64,000 bases of DNA from Stagonosporopsis chrysanthemi (lineage: Eukaryota; Ascomycota; Dothideomycetes; Pleosporales; Didymellaceae), in the NCBI GenBank assembly GCA_022560025.1, contig JAFISE010000034.1, positions 1-64,000 of the forward strand, given 5' to 3'. Every line of letters begins with the position of its first letter. Within the stretch, counting starts at the first letter, position 1. A program made the translations under genes and the position numbers. Below are positions 53,843 to 64,000 of this stretch, piece by piece. The notes under the pieces are model-generated. The model did not search any database. It was given only the letters and a program-made list of their open reading frames with translations, and was not told where the DNA came from.

Positions 53843-55668
53843 TTACTCGACACCCCACACTCCGAGCACGTCTCTTCCAGTACCATCCTGCTGCCTGTTT
53901 TTCCGCTCCTGGAGTTTCTTGACTCTCCTCACTGAAAGTCCAACCCCAAGAGGACCAAAAATTGTGCACAGCACAATTGCCCAAGTCACGACAAGGAAGA
54001 TGTCTGACGGCTCACTTGTTGCAATTCCCGACTGCGAGAAGACACCGTTAGACTCAGCTACACCAGAGATCAAGAAGCCAATTTCGCCGCGAGCGCACAT
54101 TGCCAGGGCGAGGATAAGTGGCGGGTGTACGGAGATGGGCTTTGGTGCGTTTGGTGAGCTTCTTCGGTCGCTGGTAGATGCTGGAGCTGAAGATACAGTT
54201 CCGTCTCTAGCTGTCGGCTGTTCAGAGGCTACAATTGAAGACGATTGAGTTGTTAAGGTCGGCGCTTTGCTTTTGCCCCAAAGATGAGGTACAGCAGGGA
54301 GTTTCAACACATTGATCACACAACGAATTGTCTGCGTCGGCGCAGTGGACAGCCTGACAAGCCATAGGCCGCAGACCATTTTCGCGAACGCCATAAGGAC
54401 CGTATAGATGATGCCACGCCAAACTATGGCCCCACGAAACATGCGTGTTATCGGGATTGAAAAGCCAACGGACGCGAAGAAGAGTGGCTGCAGTATCTTG
54501 GAGACCGCTTCAGAGTAGTACTGCTCGTAAATGGCCGCACCACCTAACCTGTCTGTCCCGTGGAGTGTGTATGCAATTGGGGTAGATTGCATGGCTTGGC
54601 TGCCGTAGTCCGGTGAACTGGGTGCAACTGCTTTCTTGCCCTCGCTGGGTCCTGCAACAGCTCCGGAAGATTCATCAATGGGAATGCTGGCAGCTTTTGG
54701 CTTCTCGTGTGCAGGTGCGACTTTGGCTCCGGGGCTCGTGTCGACGTGAGGTACTTCGGAATCCCACCAGCTGATGGTGGCGCCAGCAATGTATGCGGCA
54801 AAGAGGTTTGATGTTCCAGCGTAGGTTGCGCCAGTTATGAGAGTGATGAACAGTGCTGTGTGGAACGTGAAAGCAGTCTGCGATCTACGCAAGAGCCTTT
54901 CAAGCGGTGCAGAGGGGTGAACGTCGCGGTACTTGTTGAGCCACAATGTGCAAGGTCTGAGGACAAACAGGCACGCAATAGGAATGACAACCGCGAAAGC
55001 AATCGACACAAGAACAGGACGAACCACGGTAATAGCGTTGAAGTTCTCACCTCCGAGGTTTGAGATGACTTGCACCATCACCAGGCCAACAACATCGTCC
55101 ATCATCGCGGCACTAGTAAGAACAACACCGAGACGGGACGATGCGAGACCACTGGAGCCTAATACGGTGAAGGTAGTCCCTAGACTGGTTGAACACAGCG
55201 CGGCGCCTGCAGCGAAAGCTTGGACTGGAGTAGCATCGAGCAGACCTTGGAGTGTGTATGAGAGGCCGATCGGCACCGCAATACCGGTAAGTGCAACCCC
55301 AGATGAGAGCAACAGGTTGGCCTTTAGAGATTTGAAAGACGTGTGCAAACCACCTAGTATTCTTGATCAACACTGTATGGGCGATGTAGTGACGTCGACA
55401 AACCCTCGTATACCAGTAGAATCAACCCAAGATACCCCAATTGGACAATGACTTGTTCAGCTTCGATTGACAGCCATTGGGCGCCTGGGGTGCCCCAAGC
55501 AATGCCAATCAACACCTGACCTAGTAATCCGCAATACAGGACCTTGTCCAGTGTAGCATTGATAATGTTGAGTAGTAACAGGAAAGAGACCAGGGTCAGG
55601 ATCTGTTGGATGCTGGGTTCGTGATAGGGTAGCGAAGCGGCATTCTCAGACGCGACCTCGACAGCCAT
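53843..55668 (-). CDS. Monovalent cation/proton antiporter (CPA2 type)
   Basis: Membrane exchanger of the Na+/H+ exchanger superfamily, likely moving K+ or Na+ against protons. Exons 55668-55404 and 55353-53843 give 591 residues. About 12 hydrophobic helices are visible, starting IQQILTLVSFLLLLNIINAT. Conserved core: LGYLGLILLVYEGGLHTSF, the unwound-helix region ALCSTSLGTTFTVLGSSGLA, and the ion-site motif TSAAMMDDVVGLVMVQV with its Asp pair. Two hydrophilic inserts interrupt the later helices (about 240-300, Pro/Ser-rich; about 410-470), as in fungal members. The C-terminal tail is short and basic. The intron donor is a weak GTTTGT. Localisation to plasma membrane or vacuole cannot be decided. 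Divergent from alpha-actinin (449 bp). Confidence 0.88.
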
Positions 55669-56117
55669 GGCTGGTGAAGCAGCAAGGGCGAGGGCGAATG
55701 ACAGCCAATGCGGGCAGGAGCAGCTTCATGCGATGCGTCCGCGCCCCACTCGTGGCAATCGAAGCTCTGCGTGCGAGCGGTGAATCAAAAGCAGTAGAGC
55801 GCGCACGTCTTCTCACGCGACTTTGCGTGTGCTATCGACTTCGAACGCTCCTCAAAGTACTCGAAGAAGATTTTGGACAAGTCCAGTGACGTGCCCGCCG
55901 CTGACAGCAGAACAAGCCACAAAGCTTCGACGATCCCTTGGAGGCCCCTGAAACCCCCGCAACAGCCGAGTCGCCGCCCGCCAGCATTGTTTGGGTGCCA
56001 ACGACCACGCGCAGCACCAGCACTCGACGCCTCACAGCAGGCATTTTTGGAGACCGGCACCGCTACTTCTACCTATAGGCGCTCGCGATCGGGCGCAATT
56101 AATGCACGCCGACCGCC
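55669..56117. promoter_or_regulatory. Shared promoter, antiporter and alpha-actinin
   Basis: 449 bp between divergent starts, C-rich toward the actinin side. No specific site recognised. Confidence 0.5.
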
Positions 56118-58206
56118 ATGGCTCCTCTTGAGCAGCAATGGGTCAAGGTCCAGCAGAAGACCTTCACAAAGTGGTGCGCAACCCCGCAGCCATAACAACG
56201 GGTCGCAGCCTCGCCATGTGCTAATCGCTCCACAGGCTGAACAGCAAGGTGAAGATCCGCCACGTCGAGATCGAGGACCTCATCACAGATCTATCTGACG
56301 GCGTAAGTGCCCCTCTGTGACTGCTCCAATCCAATGAGTGCTGTCTGACCCGCATGCGCAGATCAACCTGATACACCTCCTCGAGGTCCTCAGCAACGAA
56401 TCACTCGGCCGATATGCCTCCCGACCGAAGCTGCGAGTCCAGAAATTCGAAAATGTCAACAAGTCACTCGATTACATCCGCAGTCGCGGCATTCAGATGA
56501 CCAACATTGGTGCTGAAGACGTGGTGGACGGCAACAGCAAGATCATTTTGGGTCTTATTTGGACTTTGATTCTGCGATTCACCATCAGCGATATCAACGA
56601 AGAGGGTCTGAGTGCGAAGGAAGGTTTGTTGCTATGGTGTCAACGCAAGACAGCATGCTACGACGAGGTTGAAGTCCGCGACTTCTCCTCTAGCTGGAAC
56701 GACGGCCTCGCTTTCTGTGCCCTCTTGGACATCCACCGCCCCGATCTCATCGATTACGATAGTCTCGACAAGAACGACCACCGCGGCAACATGCAGCTTG
56801 CTTTCGACATCGCCTCCAAGGAGATTGGCATTCCAGACTTGCTCGACGTAGAAGACGTTTGCGACGTTGCGAAACCTGACGAGCGTTCCCTCATGACATA
56901 CATCGCCTACTGGTTCCATGCTTTCTCGCAGATGGAGCGAGTCGAGAATGCCGGACGCCGAGTCGAGAAGTTCGTCCAGAACATGCACGGCGCGTGGCAG
57001 ATGCAGAACGACTTCGAGGAGCGCATGCGAAAGCTTCTGGCAGCAATTGCTGCACAACGCACACAATGGGAGGAGGCCAAATTCGACGGGACATACACAG
57101 ACGCCAGAAATCAGTCAAGCGAGTTCACGGCATGGAAACGCAAAAGTAAGCGGAATTGGGTCGCAGAGAAGTCAGACTTGGCTGGGTTATTGGGGAACAT
57201 CAAGACTAAGCTAGCGACATACCGCTTGCGGCCATATGACCCTCCGGCAGAGCTGAGCCTTGAGACATTGGATGCAGCATGGGCAGGTCTGATGAAAGCG
57301 GAGCGTGAACGCTCACAAGTCATCAATGAAACGATCCGTGACATCAAGAACGGTCTCCGCAAGTCGTTCGCGGACAAAGCAAATGACTTTGCCCTAGCAC
57401 TGAACACACTTGGTACCTCGATATCAGCTCTTGAAGGTGAAGTCGAAGATCAGTTGGAACACACCAAGGAGCTCAGCAAATCCCTAGCGCCTCTTGATGA
57501 GTACCTGAACCTCATTGCGTCGATTGACGAGCAATGTGCTGAAGCCAACATCGAAGAGAATGATTTCACAACATACACATACGATGAACTCGAGTACGAG
57601 CTGAGCCTGGTACGCAACTCAGTTTCGAAGAAGCTGGCTTTCTTGGAGAATCAGATGGTCGCTCGTAACATGACAAACTTGACGCCGATACAGCTGGAGG
57701 AGTTCGAGTCAGTGTTCAGACATTTTGATCGCGACTTGTCAAACTCGCTAGCCGAGTTGGAATTCTCTGCAGCGTTGGCTAGTCTGGGACTTGTGTATGA
57801 TGATGAGGAGATGCACCAAAAATTCCGCGAAACTAGCGGAGGTCGCGATTACGTGACCTTCGAGCAGTTCATCCGGTTCATGGTAGACGAGACGGAAGAT
57901 CAAAACACAGCAGAGCAGGTCTTCGAGTCTTTCAAGGAGGTCGCTGATGGCAAAGTATGTCCTTGTTTCTCCACCTACCTTTCACAAGCTAACGTCGTCC
58001 AGCCATACGTCACCGAACTCGACCTCCGCCACTCCCTCGTCCCAGACGAAGTTATTGATGATCTCATCTCTTCTATGCCGGAGCATAAGGGTCCAGACAT
58101 GCAGGAAGATCGAGATCTGCCCAAGTACGACTACATCACATACATGGAGCGGTACATGAACAAAAAACGTGCAGAGCAAGCTGCGCAGGAAGTGAATGGC
58201 GGATAG
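56118..58206 (+). CDS. Alpha-actinin
   Basis: Actin cross-linker of contractile rings and hyphal tips (Ain1/AcnA class). Exons 56118-56173, 56236-56302, 56362-57954 and 58003-58206 give 639 residues, the usual fungal length. N-terminus MAPLEQQWVKVQQKTFTKWL opens the first CH domain (residues about 10-115), followed by the second CH (LLLWCQRKTACYDEVEVRDFSSSW), two spectrin-type repeats rather than the four of animal proteins (about 245-475), and a C-terminal EF-hand pair (FRHFDRDLSNSLAELEFSAA; GGRDYVTFEQFIRF). The first EF loop has D-x-D-x-S-x-S; the second lacks calcium ligands. The last intron (57955-58002) is stop-free and 3n, between the EF pair and the final domain. Cytosolic, on actin. 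Confidence 0.95.
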
Positions 58207-58704
58207 AATCCTAGCAACCCTTGGCTCAGACGATCGGCGACCGACTCAGCTATGGATTTGCTGTTTGAAAAGCGGACGGTGTTAACGCCTGTCTTCCTCT
58301 AAGCGCGTGTAGAGGCAAACACGTACATCTCACTAGTTGTGAGTATTGGATATGGGAGGATAGATGGCATGGTAATAGTCAGCTTCTGGTACGCAGACTG
58401 TGACTCTTTGTTTTTTGCATAGCGATGTGTTGGCGTCGGATGTGGATATCCTTCCTGCTGGTGTTTTGGGCTGCACGCTGGTGCTTGTGCACAGCAAACA
58501 TGTCAGTGGTCCGTAGAAACGTAAGCGAATTTAATACCGTATCAATTTGACTGTATGGACTTGCAACGAGGCATGTAGCCTGCCAAATGGTGTTCTACAT
58601 GACGACAGAGCCAATGAATCTCAATTAAGACATGAAACCAACACATTAGCGCTTTGTAATCTTCTCTCTTTTCTATTTCAACGCTTCGAAACTTCTCAAG
58701 AACC
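58207..58704. other. Convergent 3' intergenic region
   Basis: 498 bp between the actinin and RBG1 stops. Nothing recognisable. Confidence 0.5.
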
Positions 58705-60082
58705 CTACTTCGCCACAATACTAACAACATCCTCATCCGCAACCACATGACTCAGCCCCACTCGCTGCGGCACATGCCTCGCACTCGCACCCCAAACCAT
58801 CGCATACTTGAACGTCTCCTTGAGCGTCCTATGCACCTGGTCGCAAACGTCCTCAATCGAGCTTCCCCTCCTCACAATCAAAGCCTCGCTGAAATCTGGA
58901 TCAAATCCCTTCCTCTTGGTGTAAATGCGCATCAGCTGCAACTCCTCCCAGCACCGATCAATCACGTCTTGCAGCCCCAGATCCAGCTCGCAGCTCATAA
59001 TCACCGTGTGCGGCTCGCGCGCCAGCTGGTCCAGGTGCTCCAGCGAGATGGAGTCGATTTTGTTGTACACATACAGGCACTTGATGTACTTGCGGTGGTT
59101 GATCATGATGGTGTCGATTAAGTCGTCGACTGTGGCGTACTCGTCGCGGATGAGGACTTCGGCGTTGAGCATTTTGTAATCTTTGAGGATTTGGTATATG
59201 AGCTTCTCGTCTAGGCCGCCTTTGGGTGGGGTTTGGAAGTTGATTTTCATGCCGCCGGCTTTTTTGGGCTTGAGGTAGATGTTGCTATGGGTAATTAGCG
59301 AGACGGGTAGTGTATGTGGCAGGTGGCAGAGTAGCTTACGGTGGCTCGCGGTTCAGGCGGATGCCAACTGCTTCCAGTTCGGCTTCGAGAAGTCTTCTCT
59401 GCTCGGCCTTTTTCGTGGCATCGAGAATCATGAGAATCAGATCACTCGTCTTTGCTGCGCTGATGACTTGACGTCCTCGTCCCTTGCCCTCGGCGGCACC
59501 TTCGATGATACCTGGCAGATCGAGAACCTGGATTTCGGCACCGCCATACTCGAGCACACCAGGAATAGCAGTCAGCGTAGTGAAAGCATATGATGCCGCT
59601 TCAGACTTCGTCTTTGTGACTCGTGACAAGAAGGTTGATTTTCCGACCGAGGGAAATCCCACAAGCGCTATACGGGCATCACCAGATTTGGATACATCGA
59701 ATCCTGTTCCGCCGCCACTGCCAGCACCTGGGGCTGGTTCGAGAAGCTGGGCACGGAGACGAGCAAGCTTTCTGGGTCTGGTCAGCTAAGACTCTAACGT
59801 CAAGAAAAAGTAGATCACCTACCCTTTCAGAAGACCGAGATGGTATTCTGGGTGATTGTTATTAGCACGTGATGTGTGGTGTTGTGTGCATCAACGATAA
59901 TGATAAGGCGTACCTGTGGCCTTGTTCTCTGTCTTGCGTTAGCTCAAATCACGTCTTTGCATCAAAATGAACGTACTTTGCGTCCTCTTCATCTCCTCCT
60001 CAATCCTCGCGGGGCGTCAGTCTTGGCATTAAAACTTCGGAGGGGTAGCATACTCCTTGATCTTCTCTGTGATGTTCACCAT
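58705..60082 (-). CDS. RBG1: Developmentally regulated GTP-binding protein Rbg1/DRG1
   Basis: TRAFAC/Obg-family GTPase that associates with translating ribosomes together with Tma46. Exons 60082-60054, 60005-59977, 59928-59914, 59847-59823, 59771-59340 and 59284-58705 give 369 residues, the same as the yeast protein. The N-terminal helical start is MVNITEKIKEIEEEMKRTQK, then NKATEYHLGLLKGKLARLRAQ. G1 is GFPSVGKSTF, G3 is DLPGIIEGAAEGKGRGRQ, G4 is NKID, and the TGS domain closes the chain (VGLSHVVADEDVVSIV). Four tiny 5' exons (29, 29, 15 and 25 nt) split the conserved start; each junction restores the exact family sequence, so the model is secure. Divergent from the acyltransferase gene (317 bp). 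Confidence 0.95.
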
Positions 60083-60399
60083 CTTTGCGGTATTGCCCAC
60101 AGGCTCGTCCTTGGGTAAGAAAAGGGCTGGGGTGAGATGTCGTGTGCGACTGTTCCGGCCGATTACAGCTCGCCAACAGTCGTGATACAGAGCTCATGGT
60201 GTTTCTCAACCCGCCACTGCGGATTTGGTCTAGCGCGACTAGTTGCCCGCTTAGCGAGACGTATCGACCGACTGCGTCATCCATCTCACGAGAATGGTAC
60301 GCGCCACTGTGTGCTTGTTTTCGTCTTGGTTCCCTGCGAGTTTCCTGTCTCATCTTTCCTTGTATTTGTTTACTTGTCGCATTTCCCCGTCTATCGATT
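60083..60399. promoter_or_regulatory. Shared promoter, RBG1 and acyltransferase
   Basis: 317 bp between divergent starts; no specific site recognised. An in-frame non-ATG extension of the acyltransferase frame reaches back to about 60142 but looks like leader. Confidence 0.45.
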
Positions 60400-62001
60400 A
60401 TGGAGTTCGTTTTGGGCACTGATCCTTGGCCTCGCTCTCATCATGACCAGATTCAGCACTACTATCAGAAATACGATGCGCAAATAGCTTCGGGTGACTT
60501 CGATCCTTTTATTTATCCTTACGGGGCCTATGGAGCTTCTCTGGTCATTGTGTATTTGTGCATACCACACCAAAATCGGCCGTGGCTCAAGAAATGCCGC
60601 TTCCTGGTTTGGGGTGTGTTGCTTGCATTTGCAACACACAGTATCAAGTATCAAAGAGCTAGGGGAATGGCACCAGCACTGGGCTTGGGAATCGTTCATG
60701 CATGGAGCGTGGTGTATCTTGCCGCCTTACTAGTATTCAACGACGCACAGACGGACTTCCAACGCATCGAACGAACAGAAGGCCAGTTCGGCACTGATCA
60801 AGCGCCGCAGCAAGAGGAGACAAAGGCAGCAAACAACACTACACGTTCCAATGGCCACATCCCACAGCAATCAAAAGCAGGACCTCGTGACCGGCACGGT
60901 GAATTCGCATGGCAACCATACCCTCTGTCGCCTTTCATCGAGCGTCTGGATTGGGTCTGCGATCTCTTCTGTAACTTCCGCGGCGCAGGCTGGAACTGGC
61001 GCACCTCCGCACTCCCACCACCGCCAAAATGGCTACAAGAGCAACTCTATCGCAACTCAGGTGACTTGCCAAAGCATTCATCTCGCATTCACGCTAGCCA
61101 AAAAACGACCTACCCCGACCGACACTCTCTCCTCGTCTCCAACGCCAAAACCCTCATCAAAGGCTACCTTATCCTTGACGCCCTCAAGACGATAATGATG
61201 CATGATCCCTACTTTTGGGGCATCATCGAACGCTCCCCACCACCCTACTTCCCCTTCACCCTCCTCACGCAGCCCTGGATGATCCACACTTACCGCCTAT
61301 TTCTTAGCATGATCGCTGTGAAATACGCACTCCAAACCATCTTCTCGCTGGCGCCCCTCGTCTTCGCCGGTGTATTCGACTCCTACATTGGTGCGCGCGC
61401 AGAACCCTGGATCTACCCTGAGACATGGGGTTCGTTTTCTGTTGTACTCGACCGAGGGCTCGCTGGGTGGTGGAGCAGCTGGTGGCACCAGACGTTCCGG
61501 TTCGCGTTTGAGCAGCCGAGTTTGCGGATTGTGGAGAGCCTAGGGCTAGACAAGCGCAGTGTGCCAGCTAAGGGCATACAGTTGTTGACGGCGTTCGGGC
61601 TGAGTGGTGTGTTACATGCGTGCGGCACATATACGGCTGCGGGACCTACACGGCCGGTGGCTAACTCGTTTGCGTTTTTCATGCTGCAGGCGGTGGGAAT
61701 ACTGATTGAAGTCGTTGTCTCTTCTGCGCTACGCAAGACTGGAATTCAGAAGTATGTACCACAGTGGGGGATGCGGATATGGACTTTCTTGTATGTGCAC
61801 GTGTGGTTCTATCATACGGCGCATTTGCTGTGCAATGACTTTGCGTTGGGCGGCGTTTGGCTCTTTGAACCGATCCCGGTCTCGTTCTTTCGAGGTTTGG
61901 GTTATGGCGCTGCGAAGCAAGATGGGTGGTGGTGCTGGAGTGGGACAGTGGTAAGATGGCACACTGGGCGCCATTGGTGGCAGAGCGGACTCGCGTTTTG
62001 A
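60400..62001 (+). CDS. Wax-synthase-like membrane acyltransferase
   Basis: Fungal multi-pass membrane protein with a wax synthase/MBOAT-like acyltransferase domain. Single exon, 533 residues from the ATG at 60400 (MEFVLGTDPWPRSHH). Hydrophobic helices occur from residue 45 on. The signature WWSSWWHQTFRFAFE followed after about 45 residues by GLSGVLHACGTYTA (candidate catalytic His) is the pattern I know from this family, with a final VHVWFYHTAHLLC segment. Members acylate small alcohols, including some in secondary-metabolite clusters (trichothecene TRI7-like), but most are orphan. Its neighbours here are housekeeping genes, with ERG3 converging on it, so a lipid or sterol role is a guess. 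Likely in the ER. Confidence 0.8.
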   Translation: MEFVLGTDPWPRSHHDQIQHYYQKYDAQIASGDFDPFIYPYGAYGASLVIVYLCIPHQNRPWLKKCRFLVWGVLLAFATHSIKYQRARGMAPALGLGIVHAWSVVYLAALLVFNDAQTDFQRIERTEGQFGTDQAPQQEETKAANNTTRSNGHIPQQSKAGPRDRHGEFAWQPYPLSPFIERLDWVCDLFCNFRGAGWNWRTSALPPPPKWLQEQLYRNSGDLPKHSSRIHASQKTTYPDRHSLLVSNAKTLIKGYLILDALKTIMMHDPYFWGIIERSPPPYFPFTLLTQPWMIHTYRLFLSMIAVKYALQTIFSLAPLVFAGVFDSYIGARAEPWIYPETWGSFSVVLDRGLAGWWSSWWHQTFRFAFEQPSLRIVESLGLDKRSVPAKGIQLLTAFGLSGVLHACGTYTAAGPTRPVANSFAFFMLQAVGILIEVVVSSALRKTGIQKYVPQWGMRIWTFLYVHVWFYHTAHLLCNDFALGGVWLFEPIPVSFFRGLGYGAAKQDGWWCWSGTVVRWHTGRHWWQSGLAF

Positions 62002-62417
62002 GCAGTTAGACATATTCCATAGCGTTGCATAGCATAGGCGCAAATGATTATGAATGATCAACGGAAAAGAAGACATTTGACACCAGTCAGGCCTGTTAGT
62101 AGACATAGCCGAAAAGAACATGTGCTTGTCATACTTCGTGATTTCGATTAGGTAACTGATACTGCTCCTGCAGCCGTACCCTCGACAACTCCAAGTCTTA
62201 TAATTAATATGTGTCGCATCGGACACGATCTCCAAAGTCCAAGGCCGTGATACACGGCATGTTTAAAAGTATAATACACGGAAGCTGCGGGAGCCTTCCT
62301 CACTTTTGACGCTGGCTGAAAGCGACCAGACGATTCTTCGCTACTCGGCTGGCCTTGGTTCTCCCTTACTAATGACGGCCATTTCTGGTGTGGATGGTGG
62401 ACAGTATAGAGCCTCAT
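62002..62417. other. Convergent 3' intergenic region
   Basis: 416 bp between the acyltransferase and ERG3 stops. Nothing recognisable. Confidence 0.5.
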
Positions 62418-63533
62418 CTAGCGAACCTTCTTAGGCTCCACATCAGGCTCATACTTACGGTCGTCTTCTCCCTCGACCTCCAGAACCATCTTGTCGACAG
62501 CCTTGGCTTGCTTCAGCCACTCGCTCTGACACATCTTGAGCTCCTTCTGAAACAACTCGTCATTGGGCTTCCTGTAGCTGCCGCCCATGCGATCCCACAG
62601 CGTCGTGAATTGTCCGTAATTGTAGTTGAAGTACAAGTGGTGCATGGTGTGGCAAGCAGCGCCGTTGATAATGGGCGAGTTGTGCGCGTACTCGCCATCA
62701 TGAATAAGAACTGTCCAGATGTTGACGAAGATGAAAAGCGCGACGTATGCGAACTTCTGCAGCGGGAAGATGAAAGGAAAAATGTGGTACGGCAGACCCT
62801 GTGCGTAGCCATCCATGGGATGGAAGGCGTGCGAGGCAAAGGGCGTAGGCATGATCCACTTGTGATGGGGCTTGTGCAACGTCTTGTAGATGCTCTTATG
62901 GTGTAGACCGCGGTGGATCCAGTAGATGCAGAAGTCGGTGAAGCATGCAAATAGCGGGAACTGCAGCCAGTTGTACCAAGCTCCCGGGCCCTCCTCTGTC
63001 GCATCGTAGAGCTTCGAGTAGCCGCGTACTTCAGCCAGAAACCACGGCGCTGTGAAGATGGCCATGATGGGAAAGGCAATGTTGGCTTGCTTCATTTCTA
63101 GCCTCATCTGGTTTTTGAGGTATCGAGGGTGTGCGAAGGTGGCTTTGTCGAAGACCAAGAAGTAGGATGCGGATGCGAAGACGTAGTAGACAATGACACC
63201 AAACAGCCTGTGATCATTGTGTTAGGATTACTAGACGTCTACAAAACCCTGTGGTGCAGCATACCATGTGATCAGGTACAACGTTATTAGCTGCCTGCGC
63301 CAGTCGTCCCGCGGCCATGCACTCTCGTACGCAGCTTGTCTGGGCTGCACCGAGAAGTACTTGGTAGCTGGCTCGTACTGCCATGTTGTTGTGGGCAGCG
63401 CGAAGCCGGTGGGCTCGTGCTTTGAACTGGCAAAGGTCGCATTCGTGCTTAGAGGAGCCACAGATACAGGCAATATGCTTGAATATATGTGGTCGAATAT
63501 GAAGGTATCTGCGACTTCGAGGACGATATCCAT
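62418..63533 (-). CDS. ERG3: Delta7-sterol 5(6)-desaturase Erg3
   Basis: ER di-iron enzyme that adds the C5-6 double bond in late ergosterol synthesis; loss of Erg3 is a known route to azole tolerance. Exons 63533-63265 and 63207-62418 give 352 residues. The start is MDIVLEVADTFIFDHIYSSI; membrane helices include GVIVYYVFASASYFLVF. The three histidine clusters are intact: HRGLHH, HKPHH and, near the C-terminus, HTMHH, preceded by conserved WLQFPLFACFTDFCIYWIHR. Length and order match fungal Erg3. The protein ends with an acidic/basic tail (DDRKYEPDVEPKKVR), whose lysines could act in ER retention. It converges on the acyltransferase gene. Confidence 0.96.
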
Positions 63534-64000
63534 GGTGGTTGTGGCCGCGAATAATCAGCCCGTTTGGCCAAGGTTCGCGTGTATGTATTCAGGAACGCGA
63601 TGGACGCGATTCGTGAGGAGACGAGAGATCTGACAGGGGCCGCAATGTCACTACCAGAATATAGCACAACGCAAAAGAACGAGCGTGACAATTTATGGGA
63701 ATGAACGACAGATACAGAGTCGAAAGAAGAGGCTATGCATCCTCTTTCAGGCCGCTGAGATTATCGGCCGACGCGCAGGAAGGAACACAGCTGCCGTGTT
63801 GCTAGACCCTTATGATTGAGGATATCAACCATTGAGGCCGCCGGTCCCAGCGCAAGGGGTTCGGAAACGGGTTCGCGTAGGATCCGGAAGCTCTTCCCAT
63901 AACTCGCGCCAGCCTCGCCTGGTTATCGCCTGTTTCGCAGTCGTGCATCACTCCACTTCATTTGCGCACCCGTGCTGTAGTGGGCTAGGTTGCCATTGGC
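63534..64000. promoter_or_regulatory. ERG3 upstream region
   Basis: 467 bp to the window end. No clear sterol-response element or TATA box that I can recognise. Confidence 0.45.

Noticed and set aside
1..64000. CRISPR arrays, rRNA genes, complete transposons
   Set aside because: None seen: no regularly spaced direct repeats, no rRNA-like block, no transposase or reverse transcriptase frame.

Overview
The window is nuclear DNA from a filamentous ascomycete (Pezizomycotina; Dothideomycetes is a guess from overall feel, not proven). The evidence is: genes on both strands with 44-85 nt GT-AG introns carrying CTAAC/CTGAC branch points, short intergenic spaces, C/T-rich leaders, and recognisable fungal families (HET-type protein, PAS hybrid histidine kinase, GH15-CBM20 glucoamylase, fungal wax-synthase-like acyltransferase, GPI-anchored Cys-rich protein). 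I rebuilt the exon structure of about 25 genes by hand; for every complete spliced model the summed exon length is a multiple of three.

Layout. 1-2533: 3' part of a CaMKK-type kinase (Ssp1/CmkC class). 2534-7796: 5.3 kb without a supportable gene, with small repeats. 7797-9304: GSK3. 11046-13739: cap-binding subunit CBC1, preceded by an unexplained in-frame open stretch. 14506-15747 (-): Cys-rich GPI-anchored wall protein. 17086-19155 (-): PAS hybrid histidine kinase. 20711-21907: BTB-like protein. 22185-22399: poly-C tract with a 10-N gap. 23248-24246 (-) SARAF-like ER calcium regulator, divergent from PBN1 (24533-26221). 26467-27791 (-) AOS1 (SUMO E1), divergent from a conserved-looking unknown protein (28224-30058). 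31022-32840: glucoamylase. 33258-34391 (-) unknown; 34461-36818 (-) RIX1, divergent from a YPP1/TTC7 protein (37125-40874). 41551-41917 (-): 104-aa membrane protein. 42760-45173: a decayed patch with a headless membrane-protein frame, a HET-protein relic and a small unlisted coding frame. 45255-46240: Zn2Cys6 protein. 46835-47151: V-ATPase subunit f. 48044-48877: CDC34. 49793-52418 (-): CLA4 PAK kinase. 53843-55668 (-): cation/proton antiporter, divergent from alpha-actinin (56118-58206). 58705-60082 (-): RBG1/DRG1 GTPase, divergent from a wax-synthase-like acyltransferase (60400-62001), which converges on ERG3 (62418-63533, -).

How the genes relate. This is mostly a housekeeping segment. Signalling kinases (CaMKK, GSK3, CLA4, histidine kinase), RNA/ribosome biogenesis (CBC1, RIX1, RBG1), ubiquitin/SUMO (CDC34, AOS1), ER and membrane functions (PBN1, SARAF, YPP1, ERG3, V-ATPase f) and actin (alpha-actinin) sit side by side with no sign of a metabolic cluster. 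Divergent pairs share 290-450 bp promoters. Accessory or decaying material is confined to about 2.5-7.8 kb, 15.7-17 kb, 19.2-23.2 kb and 42.7-45.2 kb.

I did not find a clear new multi-gene system. The most unusual items are: coding-like frames not explained by a normal gene (10578-11045, 16467-16747, 19596-19974, 44854-45173); an abrupt double truncation near 43.2 kb; a GC-AG intron in GSK3; several stop-free introns of 3n length; and 15- and 25-nt exons in RBG1.
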